Shown here in pieces: positions 9,670 to 17,040 of a stretch of 64,000 nt of DNA. Every line of letters begins with the position of its first letter. Positions within the stretch are counted from its first letter, which is position 1. The position numbers were made by a program, and so were the translations under genes. Source of the stretch: an uncultured Thermoanaerobaculia bacterium (GTDB lineage: Bacteria > Acidobacteriota > Thermoanaerobaculia > Multivoradales > Multivoraceae); the NCBI GenBank assembly GCA_951813015.1, contig CATOTG010000006.1, positions 124,001 to 188,000 of the forward strand, given 5' to 3'. The notes beneath the pieces are model-generated. The model did not search any database, had not been told where the DNA came from, and worked only from the letters and a program-made list of their open reading frames with translations.

Positions 9670-9861
9670 TATCGGCGTCCGTACGACGCCAACTTCCCCG
9701 TCGTCTGCATGGACGAGACGCCGCGACAGTTGATCGCCGAGACACGCGCACCCATCCCGCCGGCGCCTGGTCGGCAACTCCGAGCCAAGGTCGACTGGCA
9801 ATTCACTACCGAAGACGCACGAGTCAAACTCAAGCGCCTCTATCCGACCTTTGACGAGTGA
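9670..9861 (+). mobile_element. IS630-family transposase remnant
   Basis: The plus-strand frame reads YRRPYDANFPVVCMDETPRQ, continues through LIAETRAPIPPAPGR, and ends VDWQFTTEDARVKLKRLYP before a TGA stop. The first part is the region around the first catalytic Asp (CMDET) of IS630/Tc1-like transposases and the last part is their C-terminus. The stretch between is missing, so this is an internally deleted relic with no start. Its left edge coincides with the truncation of the Ig-like repeat gene. Confidence 0.75.
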
Positions 9862-9868
9862 CACGACA

Positions 9869-10711
9869 CTAGAAGGACCAGCTCAGGAACGAGAACGGGA
9901 CCGCGAGCACCGAGACGGCGAGCAACACGAGAGCCGCCAGTACCTCGGCGGGAGTCTCCGGCTTGTCCGGGCTGTAGAGGCTCGCCATCAGGTAGCCGCC
10001 CGCCAGACCGCCGAGGTGAGCCCAGTTGTCGATCCCCGGAAGAAGCAGTCCGAACAGGACCAGCGGAATGGCGATGCCCAGCACCTGCCTGAGAAACATG
10101 CGTCCGCCTGTCTTCCGCGAGTAGCAGAGCAGCGCGCCAAGCCAACCGAACACCGCGGCCGACGCCCCCAGGGTCACGCCGCTATGGGTCAGCGGCATCC
10201 ACGGCGCGAAGACCGGCAGAGCACTCGTGACCAGGAAACCCAGCGCCGACGAGACCAGGTAGATGATGGCCGCCCGCCCCGTGCCGTAGAGCCGAGCCAT
10301 CGCCGGACCGAGCTGATACACCCAGTACATGTTGAAGCCGATGTGCAGCAGGCCGCCGTGCAGCCAGCCGGCGCTGAGGATCGTCCACCAGCGCCCGAAC
10401 TCGAAGACGATGGGCCTTCCGCTCGCTCCGAGCCGGATAGCGACTTCGAAATCGGGCGACAGAAAACCGAACCCCAACCGGGTGCCGACACCGCCCGGCG
10501 CCATCCCCAGCTCGAACAGGAAGATCACCACGCAGATGCCGATCGCCAAGGTCGAGAACACGGCTTCGTTGCCGATTCGCTGCAGCAACCGCGAGAAGCC
10601 GAACAGGCTCGGCCGCGCGCGGCCGCAATTCCAGCAGCGCTCGTCCTGGACGCCGACCAACCGGCCGCAACCGGGGCAAACGACGGAGCCTGTCTGCTGC
10701 CGCTCAAACAT
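9869..10711 (-). CDS. Rhomboid-family intramembrane serine protease with N-terminal zinc ribbon
   Basis: A 280-residue membrane protein. Residues about 10-32 form a CPGCGRL/CWNCGRA zinc ribbon, followed by about six or seven hydrophobic segments. The rhomboid catalytic serine is in LGASAAVFGW and the catalytic histidine in NWAHLGGLAGGY. The conserved loop WWTILSAGWLHGGLLHIGFN is also present. Family members cleave transmembrane substrates within the membrane. It ends just before the IS630 relic and starts 21 bp after xseB. The zinc ribbon is a common accessory in this branch. Confidence 0.93.
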   Translation of the reverse strand: MFERQQTGSVVCPGCGRLVGVQDERCWNCGRARPSLFGFSRLLQRIGNEAVFSTLAIGICVVIFLFELGMAPGGVGTRLGFGFLSPDFEVAIRLGASGRPIVFEFGRWWTILSAGWLHGGLLHIGFNMYWVYQLGPAMARLYGTGRAAIIYLVSSALGFLVTSALPVFAPWMPLTHSGVTLGASAAVFGWLGALLCYSRKTGGRMFLRQVLGIAIPLVLFGLLLPGIDNWAHLGGLAGGYLMASLYSPDKPETPAEVLAALVLLAVSVLAVPFSFLSWSF

Positions 10712-10732
10712 CGGGAAGGTCGTCCGTCAACA

Positions 10733-11044
10733 TCAGAAGGGAATGTCGTCGTCGGGGTGGCCGGCCGACGCCTCGAAGCCGGAGGCCTCCCGCGGCTCGG
10801 CCGAGGCCGCCTCGCCCGAGTCCGCCGCATCCTCCTCGATCGCCTCGACGATCTGCTGCACCTCGACCTCCGCGCGACGAATCTTCTTGCGGCACGTCTC
10901 GAGCAACTCGGCGGCGCGCCCCAACTCCCTGCCCAGCAGGTCGATATCGACCTCGTCGCCCTCGATGCGCCGGAGAACGCTCTCGAGCGCCTCCATCGCC
11001 TGGCTGAAACTCAGCTCGCCGGGAGCTTCTCTGCTTGTGCTCAT
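10733..11044 (-). CDS. xseB: Exodeoxyribonuclease VII small subunit with SSB-like C-terminal tip
   Basis: A 103-residue protein. The first 65 residues are the XseB helical hairpin (SFSQAMEALESVLRRIEGDE, then LLETCRKKIRRAEVEVQQI), which wraps around XseA in ExoVII, a processive single-strand DNA nuclease. The remaining 35 residues form an acidic, disordered tail ending GHPDDDIPF. That end matches the conserved acidic tip by which bacterial SSB recruits partners (DDDIPF in E. coli SSB). It overlaps the xseA stop by 4 nt, which fits coupled synthesis of the complex. Confidence 0.93.
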   Translation of the reverse strand: MSTSREAPGELSFSQAMEALESVLRRIEGDEVDIDLLGRELGRAAELLETCRKKIRRAEVEVQQIVEAIEEDAADSGEAASAEPREASGFEASAGHPDDDIPF

Positions 11045-12501
11045 GTCCGATCCCTCTCGTCCAACAGGTCTCTCTGACGCGGCTGTTCCGTGAGGGCGTA
11101 CACGCTACTGCCGATCGTCCCGCCATGCACGCTGGTCCGCAGCTGTGTTCCCACGTTGACATCCGCGATGCTCCGCACCAGCCGGCCGTCCGCCCTGCGA
11201 GTCAGGCTGAAACCGCGCGCCAGCGTCCGCTCCGGGGAGAGCTGGTCGCACAGTCGGCGGTGGGCCTCCATCCGCTCCAGCGCGCGGCGGAGCATCCGCT
11301 CGGCGGCGGGATGGACCCGAGCCTCCAGCCGCCGGCACTCGCCCATCCGGACCGCCAGAGACCTTCTGCTCGGGCCGGGAAGGCGCTCCACGATCGAGCG
11401 GAGCCGATCCCCGGCCCGGACCACGGAGATCGTGGCCCGACTCCTCAGTGTGCGTCCCACGTTGTCGACAGACGCGCCAGCGACGGCGAGGGCACGCTCG
11501 GCAGCTCGCACCAGACCCCGTTCGACTTCCCGATACGCTGAAACGCGAGCCTGCAGGAGCATGCGGCCGGGCGACGCAAGCCGGCGGCGCGCCTCCTCCA
11601 CCTGACTCGCCGCCCGTTCCACCCGAGCGACCAGGAACTCCGCCGCCTCCGTCGGTGTCTTGCACGAGGTATGCGCGACGACATCGGCAATCGACTGGTC
11701 GATCTGGTGACCGACGCCGCAAACCACGGGCGCCGGGGACCGCGCCACCGCCCGAGCGACGCGGCGGCTGTCGAACGTGGCCAGATCGGCCCGTGACCCG
11801 CCGCCGCGAATCAGCGCGATTGCGTCCAGCCTCCCCCCGCCGCGAACGAAGGCGCCCAGCAGCTCGAAAGCGTGTCCGATCTCGGCTTCTGCGGCCATCC
11901 CCTGAACCGCGGAGTGGACCAGACAGACCCGGAAACCCAGCCCCGACTTCACCAGAGTGTCGAGGAAGTCGGCGTGGGCCGCGCTCCCCTCCGAAGTCAC
12001 GAGTCCGATGTTCAGAGGCACCGGATGAAGTGCAAGCCGCTTGTTGCGCTCGAGCAGGCCTTCGGCCTCCAGAGCCCGAAGCGTCTCGCGGCGCCTCTGC
12101 TCCAGGGCGCCCAGCGAGAACACCGGATCGACACGGCCGACCGTGAACTGGAACCTGCCGCCGCCGGGCCAGAAGTCGGGCTTGCCGCAGCAACGCAGGA
12201 CGACACCCTCCACAAGGTCCACGCCCGCCTCCCGAAACCCCGCTTCCACCGCCTGGCGCTCGTCCGCCCACAGCACGCAATCGAGCTTGGCCTTGACACT
12301 GTCGCCGCGTCCCTTCTCGACCAACTCGAAGTAGAGCTGGCCTCTGGCGGCCGATCGCAGCCTTTGCACCTCTCCCGCCACCCAGACGTCGGGATAGGCG
12401 TCGGCGAGGAGTCCCTTCACCTCCCACCCGAACCGGGAGACGGTGTACGTGCCGGCCGGGAGTTCGAAACCGAGCGAGCGGCTGGCAGTCCCGTAGCTCA
12501 G
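11041..12501 (-). CDS. xseA: Exodeoxyribonuclease VII large subunit
   Basis: An N-terminal OB-fold (TVSRFGWEVKGLLADAYPDV through WVAGEVQ and GQLYFELVEKG) is followed by the ExoVII catalytic domain (GLVTSEGSAAHADFLDTL, LIRGGGSRADLATFD, CGVGHQIDQSIADVVAHT) and a long coiled region, ending LARGFSLTRRADGRLV. The open frame continues about 75 codons upstream, antiphase within the preceding gene, but the OB-fold begins right after 12501. No ATG, GTG or TTG is in frame there. The nearest candidate is a CTG overlapping the upstream TGA stop, so the start is uncertain. About 486 residues, slightly long for the family. Confidence 0.9.
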   Translation of the reverse strand: MSYGTASRSLGFELPAGTYTVSRFGWEVKGLLADAYPDVWVAGEVQRLRSAARGQLYFELVEKGRGDSVKAKLDCVLWADERQAVEAGFREAGVDLVEGVVLRCCGKPDFWPGGGRFQFTVGRVDPVFSLGALEQRRRETLRALEAEGLLERNKRLALHPVPLNIGLVTSEGSAAHADFLDTLVKSGLGFRVCLVHSAVQGMAAEAEIGHAFELLGAFVRGGGRLDAIALIRGGGSRADLATFDSRRVARAVARSPAPVVCGVGHQIDQSIADVVAHTSCKTPTEAAEFLVARVERAASQVEEARRRLASPGRMLLQARVSAYREVERGLVRAAERALAVAGASVDNVGRTLRSRATISVVRAGDRLRSIVERLPGPSRRSLAVRMGECRRLEARVHPAAERMLRRALERMEAHRRLCDQLSPERTLARGFSLTRRADGRLVRSIADVNVGTQLRTSVHGGTIGSSVYALTEQPRQRDLLDERDRT

Positions 12502-13046
12502 TGGAAGCCCTTGAGCTCGACCACCGACTCCATGGGAATCGCCTCGGCCCACTCGAGAGCGGTCTTGTCGCCGATCGTCAGCTTGTCCAGGAACTGCCGC
12601 GCCTCGTCGCGGTGCGTGAACAGCCGCCAGATGAAGGTGTGACCGGCGGGCGCGGTGAAGTACGTGTAGTTCCTCATCCCCTCGCTCAGGTCGAAACCGA
12701 GGTCCGATTCGCCGTTGACGCCGACGCACGCCATCGCGATCGCCCGGTAGGCGAGCGCGAGCGCCTTGAGCGGTTCCTCGAAGTCGGACAATTCCTCGCG
12801 CGACAGCGGCGAGTGGTACAGGGCCACCCGTGAGCCGTCCTCCTCGGCGAGCAGGTTGTACGGCACGTCTGCCCGGTCGAGGGCGTCCCGGGTCTCGCTC
12901 GTCATGACGAAGACGTCGTCCGTGTCCTCGACCTTGTAGGCGATGGCGAAGGTCTCTGAATCGAGACCGGCGAACGACTCGGCGAGGATGCCCTCATCCT
13001 CGATCGTGAAGTAGTAGAGACGCGAGATCATCCGACGGGTAGCCAT
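12498..13046 (-). CDS. Conserved hypothetical protein upstream of xseA
   Basis: A 182-residue soluble acidic protein with no signal peptide or membrane segment. Segments such as LYYFTIEDEGILAESFAGLD, DVFVMTSETRDALD and FIWRLFTHRDEARQFLDKL suggest an alpha/beta fold, but I do not recognise the family. It abuts xseA and is likely co-transcribed with it. Two candidate starts (codons 1 and 6) are close together. Confidence 0.7.
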   Translation of the reverse strand: MATRRMISRLYYFTIEDEGILAESFAGLDSETFAIAYKVEDTDDVFVMTSETRDALDRADVPYNLLAEEDGSRVALYHSPLSREELSDFEEPLKALALAYRAIAMACVGVNGESDLGFDLSEGMRNYTYFTAPAGHTFIWRLFTHRDEARQFLDKLTIGDKTALEWAEAIPMESVVELKGFH

Positions 13047-13232
13047 GCGTATTTCAACTCCTGGGCGGCCGTGAGCGGCCGGAGGCAGCGGCGGCGAGAA
13101 TCCTACCGGAACTCGAACGTGCCGGCGGTCGCCGGCGGCGCGTCGTCGACGCGCGTCCGGATCGTTGGCCGGGCGCCTGGACGGTCAGAGTCGTGGCGCC
13201 CACCGGCACACCGGCGATCTCGAACCGGCCGA

Positions 13233-13910
13233 TCAGCGTCTCGAGCCTTGGACCAGGAAGCGGTCGAAGCTCCTGCGCTCCGCTTCCGTCGTGTCCTCCA
13301 GCCCGATCAGGTACTCGCCGCCCGCCTCCGGAAGCGGCGCCCGGATCAGCGTCACGGCCCGCTCGATCGCGACGCAGTCCAGGCTGACCAGCACCAACGC
13401 CATCTGACGGCAGACGGTGAAGAGCTGCGTGCCCAACTCGCTCTCGATCCTCACCTGAGTCGCGTCCGGCATGCGCTCCGTGGTGATCCAGTAGCCCTCC
13501 TCCGTTCGCCGCACCGTGATGGCGCCCTCCAGCAAAAGGGTCTGCCGCACAACGGTCAGTTCCTGGCTCAACCGGCTCTTCAGGCTGCCGATCACAACGT
13601 CCGCGTCGATGCGTCCCGACCCGGCGATCTCCAGTTCGAGGGCGACTTCGAACACTCCGCCTTCGAGGGGCCGCAGCGTCGCCGCGTGACGGGTCACGGT
13701 CAGGGAGTGCTCGGGCGAACGCAGGATGACCTCGGCGGGGCCGATGCTCACCGGAACCAGGTCGTCGATCAGGCGCTCGTACACCCGGTTGAGCCGCTCG
13801 AAGGACGCCACGCGGGCGCCCGGTTCGTCTTGAGCCGCCCCCGGCGCGGCCAGGAGCAGCAGAAGAAGCAGCAACAACAACAGCAGCACCGCCGGCAGCC
13901 TGGCGATCAT
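13233..13910 (-). CDS. Secreted hypothetical protein, C-terminus probably frameshifted
   Basis: A 225-residue protein with a striking signal peptide made of an uninterrupted leucine run (MIARLPAVLLLLLL onward), encoded by a CTG/CTT repeat tract. The mature part is a beta-rich domain (GGVFEVALELEIAGSGRID, TVTRHAATLRPL), unassigned. After the stop at 13233 the other two frames continue plausibly: LETLIGRFEIAGVPVGATTL, then IRTRVDDAPPATAGTFEFR and a TAG near 13105. The true protein is thus probably about 40 residues longer with two indels near its end. It overlaps the VWA gene by 4 nt (ATGA). Confidence 0.7.
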   Translation of the reverse strand: MIARLPAVLLLLLLLLLLLLAAPGAAQDEPGARVASFERLNRVYERLIDDLVPVSIGPAEVILRSPEHSLTVTRHAATLRPLEGGVFEVALELEIAGSGRIDADVVIGSLKSRLSQELTVVRQTLLLEGAITVRRTEEGYWITTERMPDATQVRIESELGTQLFTVCRQMALVLVSLDCVAIERAVTLIRAPLPEAGGEYLIGLEDTTEAERRSFDRFLVQGSRR

Positions 13911-16447
13911 GGGTAGTAGCCGCTGACGGTCCGCGCCTTGAACCGGCCCTTGACCTTCACCTCGACCTGACGGTACTCGTCGCCACCCCCGGTCCGGTTC
14001 GAGTTGTAGGCCAGCACGTACTGCGAGCGCAGCTCGCGCTCGATCTCGTCGTACACCGGCGCCAGATCCTCGGCCCTGGAGATGAAGAACGACCTGCCGC
14101 CCGTGACTTTGGCCAGGTCGTTCAGCTTGTTGCGCAGGATCATCTGGGTGCGGCCGACGCCGAGCCCGATCGTGTAAATGGCGACGGACGATCGGCGCGC
14201 GTACTCCTCGACCTCCTTGAATTCGGCCGTGCTCGACGTGTCTTCGCCGTCGGAGAGCAGGACCAGGGCACGCCGACCGCGGACGCCGCGAAAGTAGTAG
14301 AGGCTCGTGATCAACGCATCGTGGAGCGCGGTGTTGCCGACGGCCCGCAACCTCTCGATCGAATCCGCGACCGCGCCGACATCAGACGTCCGGCCGACCA
14401 GCAGCACCGGACGAGAGGCGAAGGCGACCGCGAAGGAACGGTCCTTCGGCGTGATCAGGTTGGCCAGGAACTGGGACGCCGTCCGCCGCGCCTCGCCGAG
14501 GGACGTTTCCATCGATCCCGAGGTGTCGATCACCACGCCCAGGGTGAGCGGCAGGTCCTCGACCAGCTCGAACTTCGCCAGCTCCTGCCGGCGCCCGTCT
14601 TCGGTCACGGTGAAGTCGCTCTCGGCGAGGCTCGTCACCGGCCGATTCGCATTGTCGACCACCGTCGTGTAGAGCTCGACCAGGTCGACATCGACCGAAT
14701 CGGTGAACTCGGGCGCGTTGAGGAACCGCACGTCCTCCGCGCGGCTGCCGTCGTCCAGCGTGGCGGCGACGGTGAGGTAGACGAGCTCCTGAGCGCCGGC
14801 TGCCGGAACTTCGATCTCGGCGCGCCAAGGGGGCCTGCGCAGCACGGTCTGCACCTCCTCGCCGACCCGGAACTCGACCTCCTGGACGATGCGCTCCTCG
14901 GGCACGACGACGTTGGCGGCGGCTTCCACCTTTCCCGCCACCTGAACGCCCCGCCGCGGTTCGCTGATCGCCACCCGCAACTCGCCGCGTTGCTGGTTCA
15001 GCACGATCTCGTCCGCACCGACGACCTCGCCGTTCTCGTCGAGCCCCTCGACCCGCACCACCTGTTCGGCAGGGTACTTCGCCAGCCTTACCTCCGCGCT
15101 GAACGGCGGCCGGCGGCGGGTGATCTGGAGCACTCCGTCGACGTAGAAACGCATCGCGACGATCTCGCGCCCGGACACCAGCGCCTCGGCCCGCCACAAC
15201 CCCAGCACGACGTCACTTTCGGGCGGCACCAGCACCAGGCTGCTGTCGGCAGCCAGCGCCGTCTCCGGCAGGTCGGCCACCAACTGCTCCGCGGCCAGGA
15301 CGAGGCGGCGGCGCTCTTCGGCACTCGCCGGCGCCGTCTGCGGCGCGTAAGGCACATCGAGCGGCACCGCCCCGTACGCCACGGCGCCGCTGATCTCGTC
15401 CCGCACCAGGAACCGCACCAGGACGACCGAGCCCGGGCGAAGCAGCTGCTCCACCGGCAGCGCCAGCGACCGGTCCTCCGGCGGCGCAGCGGAAAGGAAG
15501 CGGACCCGGAAGGCGTCAAAGGTCCGGCCCGGCTGCTCGATGACGCCCTCCACGTTGATCCGGACCTGCTCTCTTCCGGTGTCGTCCACGAAGGGCTCGA
15601 ACGCCGCTCCCGGCGGCAGCGAAAGGAGGATCCTGGTCAGGATCCGCTGGCCGCTGCGCGCCGGGAAGGTGACGATCGGGTCCTCGAGTTCCAGGGCGGG
15701 CGGCGCCGGCAGCTGATCGGCCGCGGCCGCCACGGCCCAGGCGTCGAGATCCTGCGGCGGCGTCAACCAGGCACGCACACTGGTCGTGGTGGGCCGCTGA
15801 CGCCGGAAGTCGAACAGGCCGTGGATACCCGTGACCCGGTCGACGCGCCGCGCTTCCGCGCAGACCTGCAGGTCGAAACGGCGGGCTCTGATGAGACCGC
15901 GAAGTTCCTCGTACTGCTCGAGCCAGTACTCCATCTCGGGCATGTAGAGGACCCGTTTCGTCAACTCGGGCAACCAGAGCTGGAACGCCTCGTTCGGCTT
16001 CGGCTGGAAGAGGACCAGGTTCTCGTGCTCGCCCTCCTCAGGCCCGTAGCGCCAGATCTCAAGCGGCCGAAAGGTCTGGTCGCAGTCGACGTGCTCGACC
16101 TCGTCCGGCGCCCCGTGCAGAAACAGCAACTGCGCCCGGACATCGAAGAACGGCGCGCCCGACTGCCGGACCCGCCGGCGGCGTTGCTCGATGCCCTCGG
16201 CGATCCCGTCGCGGCTCAGAAAGGTCTCGATGTACTCGCGGCGGGCCGCCGGGTTGAGGTTCTGGACCCGCGCCAGCTCGTCCGGCGCAAGCAGGTACTG
16301 CGGTCCGTCGAGAAAGAACTCCCGCTCCACGTCGCTCCAGGTGGAGAGCCGCCAGCCGGCTTCCTGCGCAAACGCCGTGGGCGGAACGAGGCACGCCGCC
16401 GCCAGCAACAGCCGGCGGACCCGCGGCCCGATTCCTCCGCGCCTCAC
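13907..16447 (-). CDS. GWxTD-like / VWFA-related secreted protein (Acidobacteria type)
   Basis: An 846-residue exported protein. I choose the GTG overlapping the DUF420 stop (GTGA), because it leads directly into a signal peptide (RRLLLAAACLVPPTAFA); longer open frames upstream are antiphase to DUF420. Residues about 30-230 resemble the GWxTD domain (YIETFLSRDGI, LLFLHGAPDEVEHVDCDQ, LEIWRYGPEE), though the literal GWxTD motif is absent. The middle holds several Ig-like segments. The C-terminal 250 residues are a von Willebrand A domain with a MIDAS (VIDTSGSMETS, GNTALHDAL, LSDGEDTSS). This resembles the VWFA-related family common in Acidobacteria. Role unknown; adhesion or cell-envelope assembly is plausible. 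Confidence 0.88.
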   Translation of the reverse strand: MRRGGIGPRVRRLLLAAACLVPPTAFAQEAGWRLSTWSDVEREFFLDGPQYLLAPDELARVQNLNPAARREYIETFLSRDGIAEGIEQRRRRVRQSGAPFFDVRAQLLFLHGAPDEVEHVDCDQTFRPLEIWRYGPEEGEHENLVLFQPKPNEAFQLWLPELTKRVLYMPEMEYWLEQYEELRGLIRARRFDLQVCAEARRVDRVTGIHGLFDFRRQRPTTTSVRAWLTPPQDLDAWAVAAAADQLPAPPALELEDPIVTFPARSGQRILTRILLSLPPGAAFEPFVDDTGREQVRINVEGVIEQPGRTFDAFRVRFLSAAPPEDRSLALPVEQLLRPGSVVLVRFLVRDEISGAVAYGAVPLDVPYAPQTAPASAEERRRLVLAAEQLVADLPETALAADSSLVLVPPESDVVLGLWRAEALVSGREIVAMRFYVDGVLQITRRRPPFSAEVRLAKYPAEQVVRVEGLDENGEVVGADEIVLNQQRGELRVAISEPRRGVQVAGKVEAAANVVVPEERIVQEVEFRVGEEVQTVLRRPPWRAEIEVPAAGAQELVYLTVAATLDDGSRAEDVRFLNAPEFTDSVDVDLVELYTTVVDNANRPVTSLAESDFTVTEDGRRQELAKFELVEDLPLTLGVVIDTSGSMETSLGEARRTASQFLANLITPKDRSFAVAFASRPVLLVGRTSDVGAVADSIERLRAVGNTALHDALITSLYYFRGVRGRRALVLLSDGEDTSSTAEFKEVEEYARRSSVAIYTIGLGVGRTQMILRNKLNDLAKVTGGRSFFISRAEDLAPVYDEIERELRSQYVLAYNSNRTGGGDEYRQVEVKVKGRFKARTVSGYYP

Positions 16448-16854
16448 CACGACATCCGGTACAGCATCCAGTAGACGACGACCCCGGTCACCGACACGTA
16501 GAGCCAGATCGGCAGCGTGAACCGGGCGATCTTCCGGTGCCGGTCGTACCGTCCCCGAAGGCCCAGGACGACAGTGACGATCGCCAGCGGCGGCACCGCG
16601 GCCGCGAGCACCGTGTGCGTCAGGAGGATGCCCAGATAGACAGTCCGCACGGTCCCCTCGCCCTCGAAGTGAACCGAACCAACCTGGTAGTGGTAGTAGA
16701 GATAGGAGATCAGGAAGGCCGCCGAGCACCCCAGCGCCGACAGCATGACCTGCTTGTGCCGCTCCCGGTTTCCGCGCCGGATCAGCACGTAACCGATGAC
16801 CAGCAACGTCGCCGCGGTGGCGTTCAGGATCGCGTTCAGGGTGGGCAGGTGCAT
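16444..16854 (-). CDS. DUF420-family membrane protein
   Basis: A 136-residue protein with four hydrophobic segments and a conserved His-rich pattern (GNRERHKQVMLSA, LYYHYQVG, LLTHTVLAA, RYDRHRKIARFTLPIWLYV). This is the DUF420 (YozB/CtaM-like) profile of small membrane proteins linked in other bacteria to cytochrome oxidase maturation. Neighbouring oxidase genes are absent here. It is the first gene of an operon with the GWxTD/VWA protein, and its start faces the divergent defence-like gene. Confidence 0.85.
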   Translation of the reverse strand: MHLPTLNAILNATAATLLVIGYVLIRRGNRERHKQVMLSALGCSAAFLISYLYYHYQVGSVHFEGEGTVRTVYLGILLTHTVLAAAVPPLAIVTVVLGLRGRYDRHRKIARFTLPIWLYVSVTGVVVYWMLYRMSW

Positions 16855-16954
16855 GGAGGTCGCGGCAACCGGAGAAATCGCCCGGCTCGCGGCGGAGGGA
16901 CGAAGTCAGAGTCGGCATGAGCTTAGCCGGGTTCAATGCATGCGCTGTGCCAGC

Positions 16955-16994
16955 TTGACATGAAGACGACACGCACTGTATCGTCCGTGTCGTC
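16955..16994 (+). promoter_or_regulatory. Sigma-70-like promoter with an inverted-repeat operator over the -10 box
   Basis: A -35 TTGACA (16955-16960) is followed after 18 bp by TATCGT (16979-16984) as -10. A perfect 9-bp inverted repeat, GACGACACG (16965-16973) and CGTGTCGTC (16986-16994), brackets the -10 with a 12-bp centre. The gene it drives encodes a helix-turn-helix domain, so autorepression is a natural reading, but this is inferred only. Confidence 0.55.
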
Positions 16995-17040
16995 GGCGCG
17001 TCAGAGTACACACGAGATCGTATCTTGCGGAGTTCGAACA

